A stretch of DNA of 64,000 bases. It comes from Galeruca laticollis. Taxonomy: Eukaryota > Arthropoda > Insecta > Coleoptera > Chrysomelidae. Of this stretch, positions 21,090-32,679 are shown one piece after another. Both the position numbers and the translations under genes were made by a program. How positions within the stretch are numbered: the first letter of the stretch is position 1; each line of letters begins with the position of its first letter. The notes beneath the pieces were generated by a model, which did not search any database, was not told where the DNA came from, and worked only from the letters and a program-made list of their open reading frames with translations. Where the stretch lies: NCBI GenBank assembly GCA_963921935.1, contig OY998179.1, positions 48,714,222 through 48,778,221 on the forward strand, written 5' to 3'.

Positions 21090-21930
21090 TAGTAATTCGC
21101 TGAGTCATGTTACCAATGTCACATTCATCTAGAGTGCTAGTAACATAAGATTATTATTCTCAACCCCTTTTATGTCCTAGTCATAACCAAATAACTACTC
21201 TCAAATCTTCATTATTCTGAAATATTTCACATACTTTCAGAATCTAAGGTTAAAGATTTCAGACTGTAGATTAAGAATTTAAGTTGTAGTTAATTAATAA
21301 TGTTATGCTATTAAAACAGGTTAGGATCGTACATTAAACGTTTAGAGTATGTAAATCTTAGGAGCCTGTTCTAATAGTTAAATATCCTCAGCTTAGATGT
21401 TGCTGCAAAGTCACGAATTATTACGAAAATATATTGGCCATGCACGGCAGTAAATGGAATTTCGAGGAGATTAAATTATAATATTCAAATTTTAAACTGT
21501 TTAGTGATACCTTTCATAAAGACCGATTAATTTTATCGATATTTATTGCTTATTCGATTATTCTTTTAAAACCATATACATTTTTACCCGTTAGATCTTT
21601 GGTCCTATTTCAATACTTAAACAAAATTGCAATATTTGAAACACAATTATAATACATTTTTACTTCCGAACACCCAATGTCAGAAAAGGAAGAATTGTAA
21701 TGACGCGAAAAAAAGTCGGGACCATAGAGAAAGTAATAAGAAAGTGTTCGTTCCCGTTTAAACATCGAGCATCGGGTCGATCTAAACCCGGGGCTGCAGT
21801 GCAGGCGAGTGGAGGGAAGCTCGGAGGGTAGAGGGTGGAAGTCAATGGGTAGAGGGTGAATATACCTTGGCCGCACTGGTCGACGGAAAACTATCGTACC
21901 AGCCCAAAATCAAGTTCAGTCTAAAGTGTA
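21090..21930. other. No gene recognised
   Basis: AT-rich except for a GC-rich patch at 21771-21845. Overlapping reverse-strand ORFs near 21610-21876 run through this patch and have no domain. Confidence 0.5.
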
Positions 21931-21934
21931 GTCT

Positions 21935-22231
21935 GTGTGTGTCAACATGCCCGTTTCAAAATTTGCCAGAAGGCTTCTTCTCTGCGACAATTCTTATCTG
22001 AAGTATACTAATCTAAAAAATAAGAGGAGTTGGGTGCATGCGTATAACTTGCACAGAAACCACGATGGAGAATTTCTGCGAGTACACAAGAAGATGCGAA
22101 ATTTCCCCGAAAAATTTGTTAATTATGCACGAATTTTTAAATAATAAAATTCATGACCAATTAGAAAGAATGTCTACAAACTTCATAGAAGCAATTTCTG
22201 CAGAACAGCGCTTGTGCCTCACAATAAGGTG
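21935..22231 (+). pseudogene. PIF/Harbinger nuclease N-terminal exon
   Basis: The frame 21935-22144 includes KNKRSWVHAYNLHRNHDGEF and FPEKFVNYARI. The overlapping frame 22038-22231 continues with EFLNNKIHDQLERM and ISAEQRLCLTIR. This is the conserved start of HARBI1-like transposases (WVHxxN...GEF...FxxxxRM...ISxExRLxxTLR), read here across a frameshift near 22100-22130. It ends at AATAAG followed by GTGAGT, a good splice donor, so it is probably exon 1. The catalytic DDE exon is not present; a different transposon copy follows at 22620. Confidence 0.7.
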
Positions 22232-22619
22232 AGTTTTTTATGTACTTACCTATTTGTTTTATTATTATTATTATGATGTTCACTTCTTTTTTATATGCAT
22301 ATGAAAGAATGTAATATTGGTGCTCTACCGGGGGCTTAAATGTTGTAATGTTTATTGTTGAATAAAGCACATTTATTTCAAATAAAACATAACGCATAAA
22401 CTCGTATAAACTGCTAATATTTGTAATAAAAAAGTATTATGAATAGATAGAGAAACAATATTATTGTATTATTTGACATTATTTATAAAGATTTTGGTTT
22501 CATAACTCGGCAAAGGTATGTCGTTGTGGAGGATGTTGAGAGGATGAATCAAACTGAATACTTTGGGACAAACCAGAAAATCCAGTGTTAAAATACTTCC
22601 CAAATTCATTGGTTTTGCT

Positions 22620-24590
22620 GATTCTGCTATTGGAATACTGCTACATTGCCTCATGCTTATCGATGATCGAAGGATTAGACGAAATAAACTGGGTAGTTTT
22701 CAGTTTGAAAGCGGATAAAATCTTTAGTTTTTTCATGTTTGGCAACGCAAAAGATGCCGCTGGACACTTTGTTTTTGTACGTATAAATAAAAAAATGGTT
22801 TGCTATTTTTAAGTTTGTTGCCATATGAGAAACGAGAACTTTGTGTACACACAGTATAAATTAAAAAACGTTTCCGATAATAAACATAAAAATAGAATTC
22901 TAATAAAATACCTGTTACTTTTAAATAAAAGTAAAGTTCTGATTCGTGATAAATAAAAAAATAAAAATGAAACTTCTTAATTCTTCAATGAATTTAAATC
23001 AAATGTTCGAATAAACCCACGATTTGAGCTAAACAGTAACCGAGCCTGTTATAACATTTTTGACGAACATGTGTGAGCATTTGAGGTGTTATTTCCATAC
23101 AGGGTTGTAGAATTTGTTCCCTAAGTTCCTTCAGAAAACTGGTCCTATTCTCCTGGAATCCACATATCCCCAGAAAAAGAAATCGTTGGGTGCCAAATCT
23201 GGAGATCTAGCAGGCCATTTAATGTTACCATTCGTGTACATTATCCGATTGGGAAATTGTGTATTTCAAAAATTTATTGCTAATCGATAATTATGTGATG
23301 CACAACCGTCATGTTGGTACCAAATATCATTGAAGTTGACACCTAATTGAATAAGTGCAGGAGTAATTTTGCAGAATATTCTAATAATTTTGTCCGGTTA
23401 AACTGCCGTCAATAAAAACTGGTCCAATTAAATGTTCACCTAGGATTACAGCCCAAACATTTAACTTCTGGGGATATTGAGTTCTACTATTGTAGTGTTT
23501 GTGTAGATTTGTCCTGGACCAATATCGCATAACGGATGAATTGTGTGCACCGTGTATGAGAAAAGTCGATTCATCTGTGAATAAAATATTTTTTGAAAAG
23601 TTTGCATCCAATTGTATTTTTGCCTTAAATATTTCATAAAATTCCATTCCACGAAAATGATCGTCTGGAAATATTTCATGGCTCTTTTTCAGTTTAAAAC
23701 TACGATAGCCAGTCCGAATCGTTTTCGGATCAAAATCCTTGGCTAAATGAGTGGACGACTATAGAAGATTATTTACCACACTTGCACAAATTAAATGGTA
23801 TCATTCTTCTTTTTCAGGTTGGGTTTGACGATTTTGTGTACGCGGTCCATATTTTGTAGGAGTGACACATCCATGTTCTTTGAAAAAATTTATAACCGTT
23901 CTCACTTGTTTCTTGCTAATTGGTTGGGTATTTTAGAATGCCACAATAAACAAATTTTTTGCTATTTCTCGATATGAATTATCCTGGTAATACCATTTTA
24001 CAATTTGCACTTTTTGGTGTATCTGCATACTCATTTTATAAGATTTACAAAGATCGTTCTTCATTCGCAAACAAACAGGTAGTGACGTACCCAGACGTAC
24101 AGTTAAACGTCCTCGAAAGGTGCATGCGCGATTCGTATTTGTATATTCTAGTATCCTTATTTTAACTGTCATAATCTACGCTGACTTTTGATTGTCTATC
24201 TCACCATTGTCTCTCTCTAACACACTGGTAATGCCATGTGCCTCTTACATTTTCCCGTTAACTATGAGAGGATTATTGTTTTACGCTGAAGACTGATTTC
24301 TGTTATTATTAAAAACGAATATTTTATGGGCACTTATACTTTCAACGCGTAGATTGAAAATGAAGAGGGGGATATATAAAACTAGAAGAATTACGGCTGT
24401 AGACGAAATCGTTTTATCAGGAGCGTAGGAATTACAGGCGGTTTACAATTTCTATTTGTGATATTTGTAAACAATTTAACAGTTGCAACGATTTGGCATG
24501 TTATGATACTCTGTTAAATAAAATAGGTGATACACTGAAAATACTTGTTTATTTATACAATATTGCCACTTTTGGACTCTGTATTAAAAA
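22620..24590 (-). mobile_element. Tc1/mariner-like element, copy B (reverse strand)
   Basis: Homologous to 47095-49050 in opposite orientation over the transposase and both non-coding flanks. For example GCATGTTATGAT...CTGTTAAA near 24497 matches the complement of 47170-47190, and TATCCGCTTTCAAACTG-type sequence near 22706 matches 48985-49010. About 2 kb. Terminal inverted repeats and the TA target were not resolved. Confidence 0.8.
22994..24034 (-). pseudogene. Mariner-like transposase, copy B
   Basis: The start at ATG 24034-24032 gives MSMQIHQKVQIVKWYYQDNS, an N-terminal HTH of the type found in insect mariner-like proteins. The catalytic core is split over frames: NILFTDESTFLIHGAHN (first Asp), VNFNDIWYQHDGCASH (second Asp), SPDLAPNDFFFWG (third Asp), ending with RLGYCLAQ and FEHLI before a stop at 22996-22994. 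Stops and frameshifts occur near 23930, 23680 and 23390. It is the reverse-oriented sibling of 47638-48702 and is somewhat less damaged around the first Asp. Confidence 0.85.
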
Positions 24591-24594
24591 CCCA

Positions 24595-25095
24595 ATGTTA
24601 CAATACTGTATTCTGGAGATAGTTATCATCTCTTTTGTTCCCAAAAAAACATGAGTAACTACCTTGAATGCATCCCAAGCTCCCGTTTCTTTCCTCTCCA
24701 AACCTATATTAAACGCAGAATCATTTACAAGTTGTCGAATTTAAATGTGGTAATGAAAAAAATATATTTTTTAGATGCTCGAGAAGATCTGCAACTTTTT
24801 TTTTCACTGAGGTCAAGATTTATTGCTGGCCAGTCTACTGAAATATAATATGATTTCCTATCCCTTCTGTTCCATATACATAAAAAGCAGGAGTATTTGG
24901 TATATTCCAGTTGCATTCCTAAGAGTATAGCGACGATTTTCACTTATATTCAGCATATTTAATGAGTCGAGGAGGGCTGTTATGTTTGCATTATTCCCCT
25001 ACATGCAAGACAGTTACCGTTCTCAAATAATACTGCTTTCAAACTAAGCTTGGAGGAATCTAGGAGGAATCGATTGGATCTTGGTTTGAGATCAA
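24595..25095. other. No gene recognised
   Basis: Short ORFs on both strands around 24651-24943 overlap and have no recognisable domain. Confidence 0.5.
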
Positions 25096-25100
25096 ACATT

Positions 25101-25391
25101 TTATCTAGCCATTAACGTTGCAGCACACAATAAGATTGTTTTTCTTCTTCTCAAAAAAAAAGAAAGTAAATCCCGTAGAAGCTGTCTGTATTGTGACACC
25201 TTGGTATCACGTTGAAGAAAATTCCATTGCTGTAGTCTAGACTCTAGAAGTTCGGCCTTATCCTTTGACAAATGGAGATCTCGAACGAGATGACTTGATT
25301 CTGCTTGACAGTCTGTGTGATCAATCGTCTTCAAAAGCAGGATCGTCTGACGTGAAAGCTTTGTTGAGTGCTTCTTAACAACCTTTTTCAT
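25101..25391 (-). pseudogene. Fragment of a multi-copy arthropod repeat protein
   Basis: The reverse-strand frame contains SSHLVRDLHLSKDKAELLES followed by RLQQWNFLQRDTKVSQYR and FF. The phrase L-S-K-x-K-A-E-L-L-x-S-R-L-x-x-W-N-L-L followed by Y-R and F-F is one I recognise from uncharacterised repeat-encoded proteins present in many arthropod genomes. The biochemical role and the TE class are unknown to me. Only about 70 aligned residues remain and the frame runs out in both directions. Confidence 0.5.
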
Positions 25392-25399
25392 TTTCTACT

Positions 25400-26900
25400 C
25401 CAACTTCATAATTTTGGGTAAAGTAGATATTGGTAATCAATCTAACTATGTAATTGGTCAGAATTAATAATCTGGTTTTGAAATCAAAGAAAAGAGACGA
25501 TTCACCGTTAGCCTGGCGACGAAGAAAAACCTGCTGTCATCAACCAAGTTAGCAAAATGTAAGGAAGACACTACGAAGTCTACAAGACAACGTACTAGAG
25601 ATCAAAATGCAGAAATCAGCTATGCCTTACATCGAAGAAAGTAGCTAGCTTGGAAAGTGATCCGAATCATGGTGGACGTTATATTCCAAGACACCGAACT
25701 TAAAATAATAATCTGTTGTCATTTATTTTGTACCCAGTACCCGATGGAAATGGTACCTTATTACTTCCATGTTACTGGAAACTGTAGAAACAGATCAAGT
25801 TGCCAATGGAAAAATTCAGTTCCAGCTTAAAAAGAGTTCCATACGAACCCTGGTATTACGGAAGGGGCGTTTATAACACCCCATAATTATTACTTTAAGA
25901 AGTTTCCTGCGTAAGAAATTCAAGTTTCAAGCTTTCTCGAACCCTCTAGAAGCGAGGGAGTGACAAGCAGACGTTCCCAGGCTAGTTGAGACAAGGATAT
26001 AATTTAAAGAGTTCGAATAAGGAAGTTAGTATTAGTTGGACTCCGTTATTTAAATAAGTAGTTATATGAGTTAGTGATTAGTTTTAATGTGAACTGTATT
26101 TGCAGTAATATTGATCCCAACAACTCAGTTTCCCGATAATTAATACTTAAATGAATAGTAATTTGAGCTCGAGTATTTGTCAAATGCTATATCGCATGAA
26201 TCGGAGGTTGGTACGGAAACTTTTTATTACTAATAAACTGAAAGAAGCAAGAAATTAAGTTATGCCCTTAAGACATTCACTCGAATATCAAAGGAAATTT
26301 TACAACAGAGATTAAAATAATATGCTTTGGAAACCTTCAAACGGATAAGGGGGAAATGGGGAGGGACTCGGAGAATTCTAATGTTATGTTATTGTGAAGC
26401 GCAAAGGAAAATCTTCTCTGATAAAATCTTTTGTATGCCGACATGAAATCCAAAAACGTGGCTAAACTTCAGATATTATTTTCGCATTTTCTGTATCATT
26501 CTTATTATGTTAAATTTACGAGCCGGTGCACAGTATTTTAAAGGTTTCCGTTAAGCTTAACTAAATTGTGAAAGAAATTTCGTTCGAATATAATTTTAGG
26601 TATCTACTTACGTTTCCTACTGTGTTGTTAATTCCGACGATACGTGTGAAATTTAAGTAGAGTAAGAAAACAGCTCAATATTGGGATAGAAAGTACTTTG
26701 TGCAAAACAAAACAATAATACAGGTTGATTCAAAAATAGAAATGTATATTTCGTTCAAATATACTTCGTCTTGACTTACTACCTGCAAACCGACAATAAC
26801 CTCTGAAACCTGTAAATTCCAAATAGTAGAGTAAACAGTAAAATTGAAATATAAAATTATGAAATTAAAAATTTGATAAAAACACTTGTAGTGAGTTTGT
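25400..26900. other. No gene recognised; promoter- or LTR-like patch
   Basis: No coding signal. The segment 25850-26030 is less AT-rich and has an LTR- or promoter-like look, including the heat-shock-element-like array listed separately. Confidence 0.4.
25934..25952 (+). promoter_or_regulatory. Heat-shock-element-like array
   Basis: TTCTCGAACCCTCTAGAAGC shows alternating 5-bp units TTCnn-GAAnn-cTCnn-GAAnn, three of four matching the nGAAn inverted-unit pattern bound by heat shock factor. No gene lies directly downstream, so chance or an LTR origin is possible. Confidence 0.3.
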
Positions 26901-26919
26901 AGTATTTACAATAGTTACT

Positions 26920-27042
26920 TGTAAAACAAGTGTCACAATGACTCGTTTTGTAGTACGAGTGATGTTTGCATAACGAACCGCGAAGCGGTGATTTGTGCAA
27001 ATCACGAGTACTACAGAAAGTTATTGTGGCACAAGTTTTACA
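26920..27042. repeat. Imperfect palindrome, about 120 bp
   Basis: The left arm starts TGTAAAACAAGTGTCACAAT and the right arm ends with ATTGTGGCACAAGTTTTACA. The centre is ACCGCGAAGCGGT, itself a perfect short GC hairpin. Foldback MITE-like, or a cruciform-forming relic. Confidence 0.8.
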
Positions 27043-27049
27043 CAATATT

Positions 27050-28030
27050 TTTTATAATTCGCATTTATTTAATTATTTAAATAAAATATAATTTCAAATA
27101 ATCCCTGTTTTTAATCTAAGAGGAGTGGTTTGAATTTAAGTTGGCAATTCTGTAGATTCCTAATTGGTCAGATAACAGATGGTTTTATTCAGCAACCGAA
27201 TAATTGTGTAAATTGTAAACAAACTTTCATTTAAGCAAACAGTGATGATTATTTGTTTAAAAAAGAGCTTCTTCGTATATGCTCTTGCTATCTATTTATA
27301 TTATATCATGAATTATTTCGGTAATACACCTTCACATAGATATCTGGTAATTTATCCCAAAAATCGAAAGTTTTGTATATCTATTTATTGATCCTATACA
27401 ATATAAAAATAAACAATTGACAAATCATTGGTAAATAAACGTTGGCGTACTTTATTCATTAATATTTTTAATATATAAATCATTCTAATTTACCTTTAAT
27501 ATAATAATGTGCTAGCTAGAACAACGCTGGACCATTTTATTTATAATTTGTGTTAAGGTTGAAGTCAAATCTCAAATAGAAATATAACTAAATACAATAA
27601 CCAATTGTACACTAAAAATTACTATAACAGTGTTCAAAGAGCTTCATTGTGACACTGTAAACAATGTTATAATGAGTCTCTTTTATACGCGAATTATAAA
27701 AAAATATTTATTAACGTCTAGTCCATAATTATTTCAGTATCACTGTCGTTCTTATTTAGGTTAATAACCGAGGGGTTAATAGTAACATTTGCATTTAGGT
27801 AGGAGTCTTCAATTTTAATTACATGATCAATTGATTTTTCACAGCTTAGAACGTCCTCAAAGCACAAAAGTCTTGAAACGAATGCGTCAGACAAAAATGC
27901 AACGAGAATGGTCGCACTGTATCCAGGCTAAGGACACTGCAGACCGTGCCATCTATAGAGCCTGTCGAGTAACTAAAATCGGTAGATAATTCCAAAAAAT
28001 TAACGACATCTGTAACGTCGTTAGTAATCA
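27050..28030. other. No gene recognised
   Basis: AT-rich. One short reverse ORF near 27846-28031 shows no domain. Confidence 0.5.
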
Positions 28031-28224
28031 AATTTTATTGATTTTTATTACTGGGTATGCGCGATGTCATATTGCTCGTCCCCATAGTTTATCTGTTATA
28101 TTGTTATCGCTTCTTAGTTCAAGCGTTGAGGTTATTATAAGGTTTCGGTATTGTGGTGTATTTTTTAATTGCTGTAGTGTAATCTGTTGTTTCGTCGCTT
28201 TATTGTTATTAATTGGAAAGACAA

Positions 28225-28645
28225 TGTCAAAGTGTATTCTGAAAGAATTTAATAAGTAGTGTACTCGGTAAGTTCTATTAAAAAAATTTGAGCATTTTTT
28301 CTTTCACTATTAACAATCATTATCTTTATTTTTATGAAACACAGAATTTTTACTAATTTAATCGTCAACTTTAGAGATCATGGTTGTATTTTACATAAGC
28401 TAAACTGAAAATTGTTGCATTACTAAAGTAAATATTCTTTTTACAGTTTTGTTCTTCCAACACAGGAAGATAAAATTAGTATGGCTGAAACACAGTGGTA
28501 ATAAATCATTACATTTGTCGACGAGGAAACGATGGAGGATATGTTCCCTTCATTTTCAAAAACAGTGGTTCTTTAGATTTGAGACAGACGAAGGGAGGTT
28601 ATTAAGACAATTTGATTTGCCTTCCTATGTGAGTGGAAATTAACA
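28225..28645 (+). pseudogene. THAP zinc-finger fragment
   Basis: An ATG at 28225 begins MSKCILKEFNK. A GTAAGT donor (28269) and a TTTTACAG acceptor (28440-28447) bracket a possible intron. The second part reads FVLPTQEDK in one frame and KLVWLKHSGN...KRWRICSLHF in the next. The conserved W near the middle and the ICSLHF box are those of THAP DNA-binding domains, found in P-element transposases and host factors. The frameshift and an early stop make it non-functional. No transposase catalytic region follows, so it is a stray fragment. Confidence 0.55.
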
Positions 28646-28744
28646 AAAATTGATGGTAAGTTTTATTGTATTGTATCCATATAATTTTGGACCTTTTAAA
28701 ATGTAAATTGATTGAATGAAAAGACGAGTACTGAGTGTGTAATT

Positions 28745-29372
28745 TTATTAAAATTCCAGCTAAGCGCTTTCAGCCATTAGGCCATTCTCAAAGCTGTCAT
28801 CAAGAGAAAAACATACAACAGGTGTCAGAAAACATCAAACCCTGTAACTGCTACATACAATGAAATGAAAAATAAAACCAGGAAAGCTATATCTGCTGAT
28901 CTTTACAATTATCACTTAAGAAGACAGTTTATTAGTGGAGAACTCCCTAAATTTAATTGTTCATTGACAACTTCATATTCATTCTATATCATTGCACAGT
29001 TATACTGATCTTAATTGGAAAAATGATATACAGGATATCACCATAGGGCTAATAATATATAAGCTTCAATATTTGTAATATCACATCTTCTTCATTTTTC
29101 TATTTACATATATTAAGTCAATCATCAGTTAGGTCACTTCTTGGTCTAGCCAAAAATAACTACGAAACATCAGGTAGGCATCAAATGAAATGTAACTTCT
29201 GTCATTCTGACGATGATATTGATTTATCGAAACAATTGTCAATTTTTTAGAATTTTCAACAATTTTTATTATATTGTGGTATTAACTAGAAACCGTGAGT
29301 TTCATTTAAAACACTAATATGAGTAGATTCTACGAAGTAAGGGTCGAGACAGTTAATTTCATTAAAATACAG
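28745..29372. mobile_element. Penelope-like fragment with inverted junction
   Basis: 28868-28985 is the Penelope C-terminal coding region in reverse orientation. From about 28985 to 29372 the 3' untranslated tail runs in forward orientation (CTTCTTGGTCTAGCC, ATTCTGACGATGATATTGAT, then AAGGGTCGAGACAGT at the end). The same pieces occur at 53548-54358. Left of it (28755-28795, minus strand) is a degenerate hammerhead-like text, TGGCCTAATGGCTGAAAGCG. Confidence 0.8.
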
Positions 29373-29374
29373 TA

Positions 29375-30690
29375 AATTTAAATATACCGCCAAAACCTGA
29401 AATTACAGAAATATTCTTAACATCACCCAATTGTTTAGGCGACAGGCTCTTTAGATGGCGCCACAATCAGTGTATCATCTATCTGTGGGTTATCTGTGGC
29501 TGTATCTAGTGGGTCGACGCCATTTGGGTTTTACGACAATATCAATAACAATAAGGACCACTTGGGTTTATTCTTGTAGAAAATGATTCAAGACAGATTG
29601 GACCGAGAATGCTCTGCATTTGATAATCCCACAATTGCCTGTTTTCGAGAAAACTGTGAATAACAAAAGCATGTATCTGTCAGATACATAGGCGACTAAC
29701 GGAGGGTTAAACGGTATAACTTTACATTAAGTTATTGCATATATTTTATCGATCTTACAGACTTTCAGTATTTAAACCCCATATGTGAGAGAATTCTCCG
29801 TACAGACTTGTACGGCCACATTGGATATTAGTACCGTCTTTACTAAATCTTGGTGTAACATGTATATCTTTCTTGGAATAATATCATTTTCATATACGTC
29901 AACACATTTAATTATATTGGCATCACTTCTTTTTTTCTGTTACGATACTTTTTACTGTAGATATTGGTGTTTTTGTTAATTTATGCGTCTCTTCAATGGT
30001 GGCAGTTGGTCCCAAACCTCGACACTTTAACGTTTCGTAAATATTTCTTATAACCAATTTTGCACCAGGAGTCAATTCATTTGAATATCTTTTTTCGTGT
30101 TAGAGATATTTGAATAATTTTCAATTTTGAGCCTTGAACAATAAAATAAAATATGTCGTGCTTAGGTACAATACATCAACATACGTCTGCGACATGCGTA
30201 GCCAAGAAATTGAGTTATCGGCTAGGGTGTAAATCTATCAATTACAACATTTAATTATTTACGAAGTAATATAAAATAGCTGAAAATAATATTTTGTGTG
30301 TTAGGATTACTCAAAAACTTGACGTGATAGAGCGATTCGGAGGTCTAGTTTGGATTCTGCGATGAAAAAATTACTTCAAGAACCACCTTCAATTGTTCAA
30401 TATCAACTAGGACCCCACTTTTTGCATATTCTTAAGAGAATCATCAAATACTCTCTACTTCAGAATATGTTTTTCAAAGATAAAATTTCTATCTGGCATA
30501 TCGAATAATTTGATATTTCAATCTTCGGGGGTACATATTAAGCACATCCAGTTTTATAGGCAATGGGCAGTTTAAGAAGTATCCGGATATACCAGACAAC
30601 TTTCATGATTTTCTAATTTGAGGCTTCCACTGCAACTTCTGATTAGTAATATCATCAATCAAAGGAGTTTGTTGTATGCACATATACCGC
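29375..30690. other. No gene recognised
   Basis: AT-rich sequence. The ORF near 29785-29979 is hydrophobic low-complexity translation with no family resemblance. Confidence 0.5.
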
Positions 30691-30849
30691 AGTTATGTAC
30701 ACTTTGTTTCTATTGTCAAAGCGATTCAGCTCAATTCTAGCAATTAACTCAGCGAATTGCTCTGGCCTACAAGACTTTAACCTAGCGATGCATTCAATCA
30801 TCGCTCACCTATTTATATTTTCAATTTTTGGTTACCGCCGTATATCACT

Positions 30850-31945
30850 TTTTACTTTTACGCCCAACCTATCTAATATGCCAGAAAAGTATTGGTTTAC
30901 CACAAAAAAAGTTGGAATTTTGAAAAAAGATTTTCAGTTATTTCCACGACTTTCATCACGAACAACACGAAAAAACGGTTTTGAGAAAAAAATCCATTTC
31001 ATAAATAATATATTTATTATATTACTTTTCCGCCCAACCTATCTAATATGCGAGAAAAGTATTGGTTTACCCACAAAAAAGTTGAATTTTTGAAAAAATT
31101 GTTTGAGTGATTTTTACGTTTTTCATCAAGTACAACACGAGAAAATGGTTTTTAGAAAAAAATCATGTGTGTATGTCGTCGTTGTCGTCGGCCACTTTTC
31201 GTTACATGTCTTGTTAGCACGATACAACCTCCGGAGTGCAACAAGTCAATAATTTCATGATTGAATATTGTTGAGGACTTCTGACAGATGAACCCTATTG
31301 ATTTTCAGCTCACCAGAGCCAGTACAACGGGTGCCATAGTATTTTAAATACGACATTTTTGGAAAAATTTCAGTTTGTTAGCACGATACAGCTTCCGGAG
31401 TATATACAAGTGACCTATTTTATGATTGGATATTATTCAGGGCGTCTCAAAGATGAACCCTATTAATATTCAGTACACTAAAGCAAGTACAACGGGTGCT
31501 ATGGTCAATTTTATAATTGAATATTGTTTAGGGCGTCTTATAAATGAACCTTATTGATTTTTAGCTCAGCAGAGCTAGTACAACGGGTGCTATGGTACCT
31601 GAAGTGTCACATTTTTGGTCCTTTTTGGTTGTTAGCACGATACAGCCTCCGGAGTGTATACAAGTGACCAAATTTATAATTGGATATTTTCCAAGGTATC
31701 TCACAGATGTACCCTATTGATTTTCAGCTGACTAGAGCGAGTACAGCACGTCCTATAAATCCAGATATACTACATTTTTGGTTATTTTTGGAGAAATTTC
31801 GGTTTCTTATCACGATACATCCCCCGAAGTATGTACAAGTGACACTTTTATGATAGAATATTGTTCAGGGCATCTCACAGATGCGGAAAAGTTAGTTTTA
31901 ATCTTTAAAACCATTTATTTAAAACGATTTAATCTTCTATGTTCT
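30850..31945 (+). repeat. Repeat family copy 1: duplicated leader plus 170-bp tandem units
   Basis: A leader beginning CGCCCAACCTATCTAATATG occurs twice in tandem (30859 and 31032). Then comes a GTCGTCGTTGTCGTCGGCC patch at about 31176, followed by units starting GTTAGCACGATACA at 31213, 31376, 31631 and (diverged) 31804. Each unit carries CTCCGGAGT, TGAACCCTATTGATTTT and ACAACGGGTGC. It ends in GCGGAAAAGTTAGTTTTAAT. The same order recurs at 35170-36030. Confidence 0.85.
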
Positions 31946-32337
31946 CGTTTTTATCTTTAAAAATTTCTTATTCGCAGGTTTTGCATTATCTGCGTGGATA
32001 ATCGGTAGAGTAATTTGAAATGCATAAAGCGTGGGATGTGACAGGGTTAAAGTAGAAAGTCAGACGGTTAAACACAAAGGATAAAAGACTTCGATGATAT
32101 ATGAAAGTAGGTTAGCAAATCAGAAGAATCGTACTTGCATTTACGTTATTGATGCAGTTTAATTTAATAACTGCTTCGTTCCGGTTAATAACATTATTAA
32201 TTATTTTATTATAAATGAATTTGGTAACAAAAATTATTGCAAGTTAGAAAAAAAAGAAAAGATCTTAAAACAAGTATTTATCGTTCTTCTAAGACAAAGA
32301 CTATATAAACAACCCCATTTGTATTTGCTACTAAAAG

Positions 32338-32380
32338 AGGTTTGCAAACTGGTTTCGGCGCAGCTGCGTCATCGTCAGAG
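32338..32380 (-). other. Hammerhead-ribozyme-like core
   Basis: On the minus strand CTGACGA (32378-32372) matches the CUGANGA box. It is followed by GACGCA-GC-TGCGCC, which pairs with one mismatch as stem II, then GAAA (32356-32353). The next bases include the palindrome GTTTGCAAAC. A stem III with UH cleavage site was not convincingly found. Confidence 0.35.
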
Positions 32381-32679
32381 CCCTTCCAGCATATCAAAGC
32401 CGAACTGGACACGACACTGGATGAGCTGCTTTAATAGAATATGTTGTTTTAAGTTAAATTCCATCAAAATGTCACATGAATGGTGCAAATACAAACCGCA
32501 ACAATTACTAATATTATTTAAGGATATAAAAAAGTGCAATATAAATATTACATACGCATGACACCACAAACTCTCTTTTTTTCTTAATTCAATCATGCTC
32601 GTAATTACTTTTTGTAGAATGCGAAAGAATAGGATCTCGTTAAATAAATATGGGAGTGCCTTCTGCATGATTTTTCAAG

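Noticed and set aside
22585..22812. Hydrophobic forward ORF
   Set aside because: Lies antisense in the 3' flank of the reverse-strand mariner-like element.
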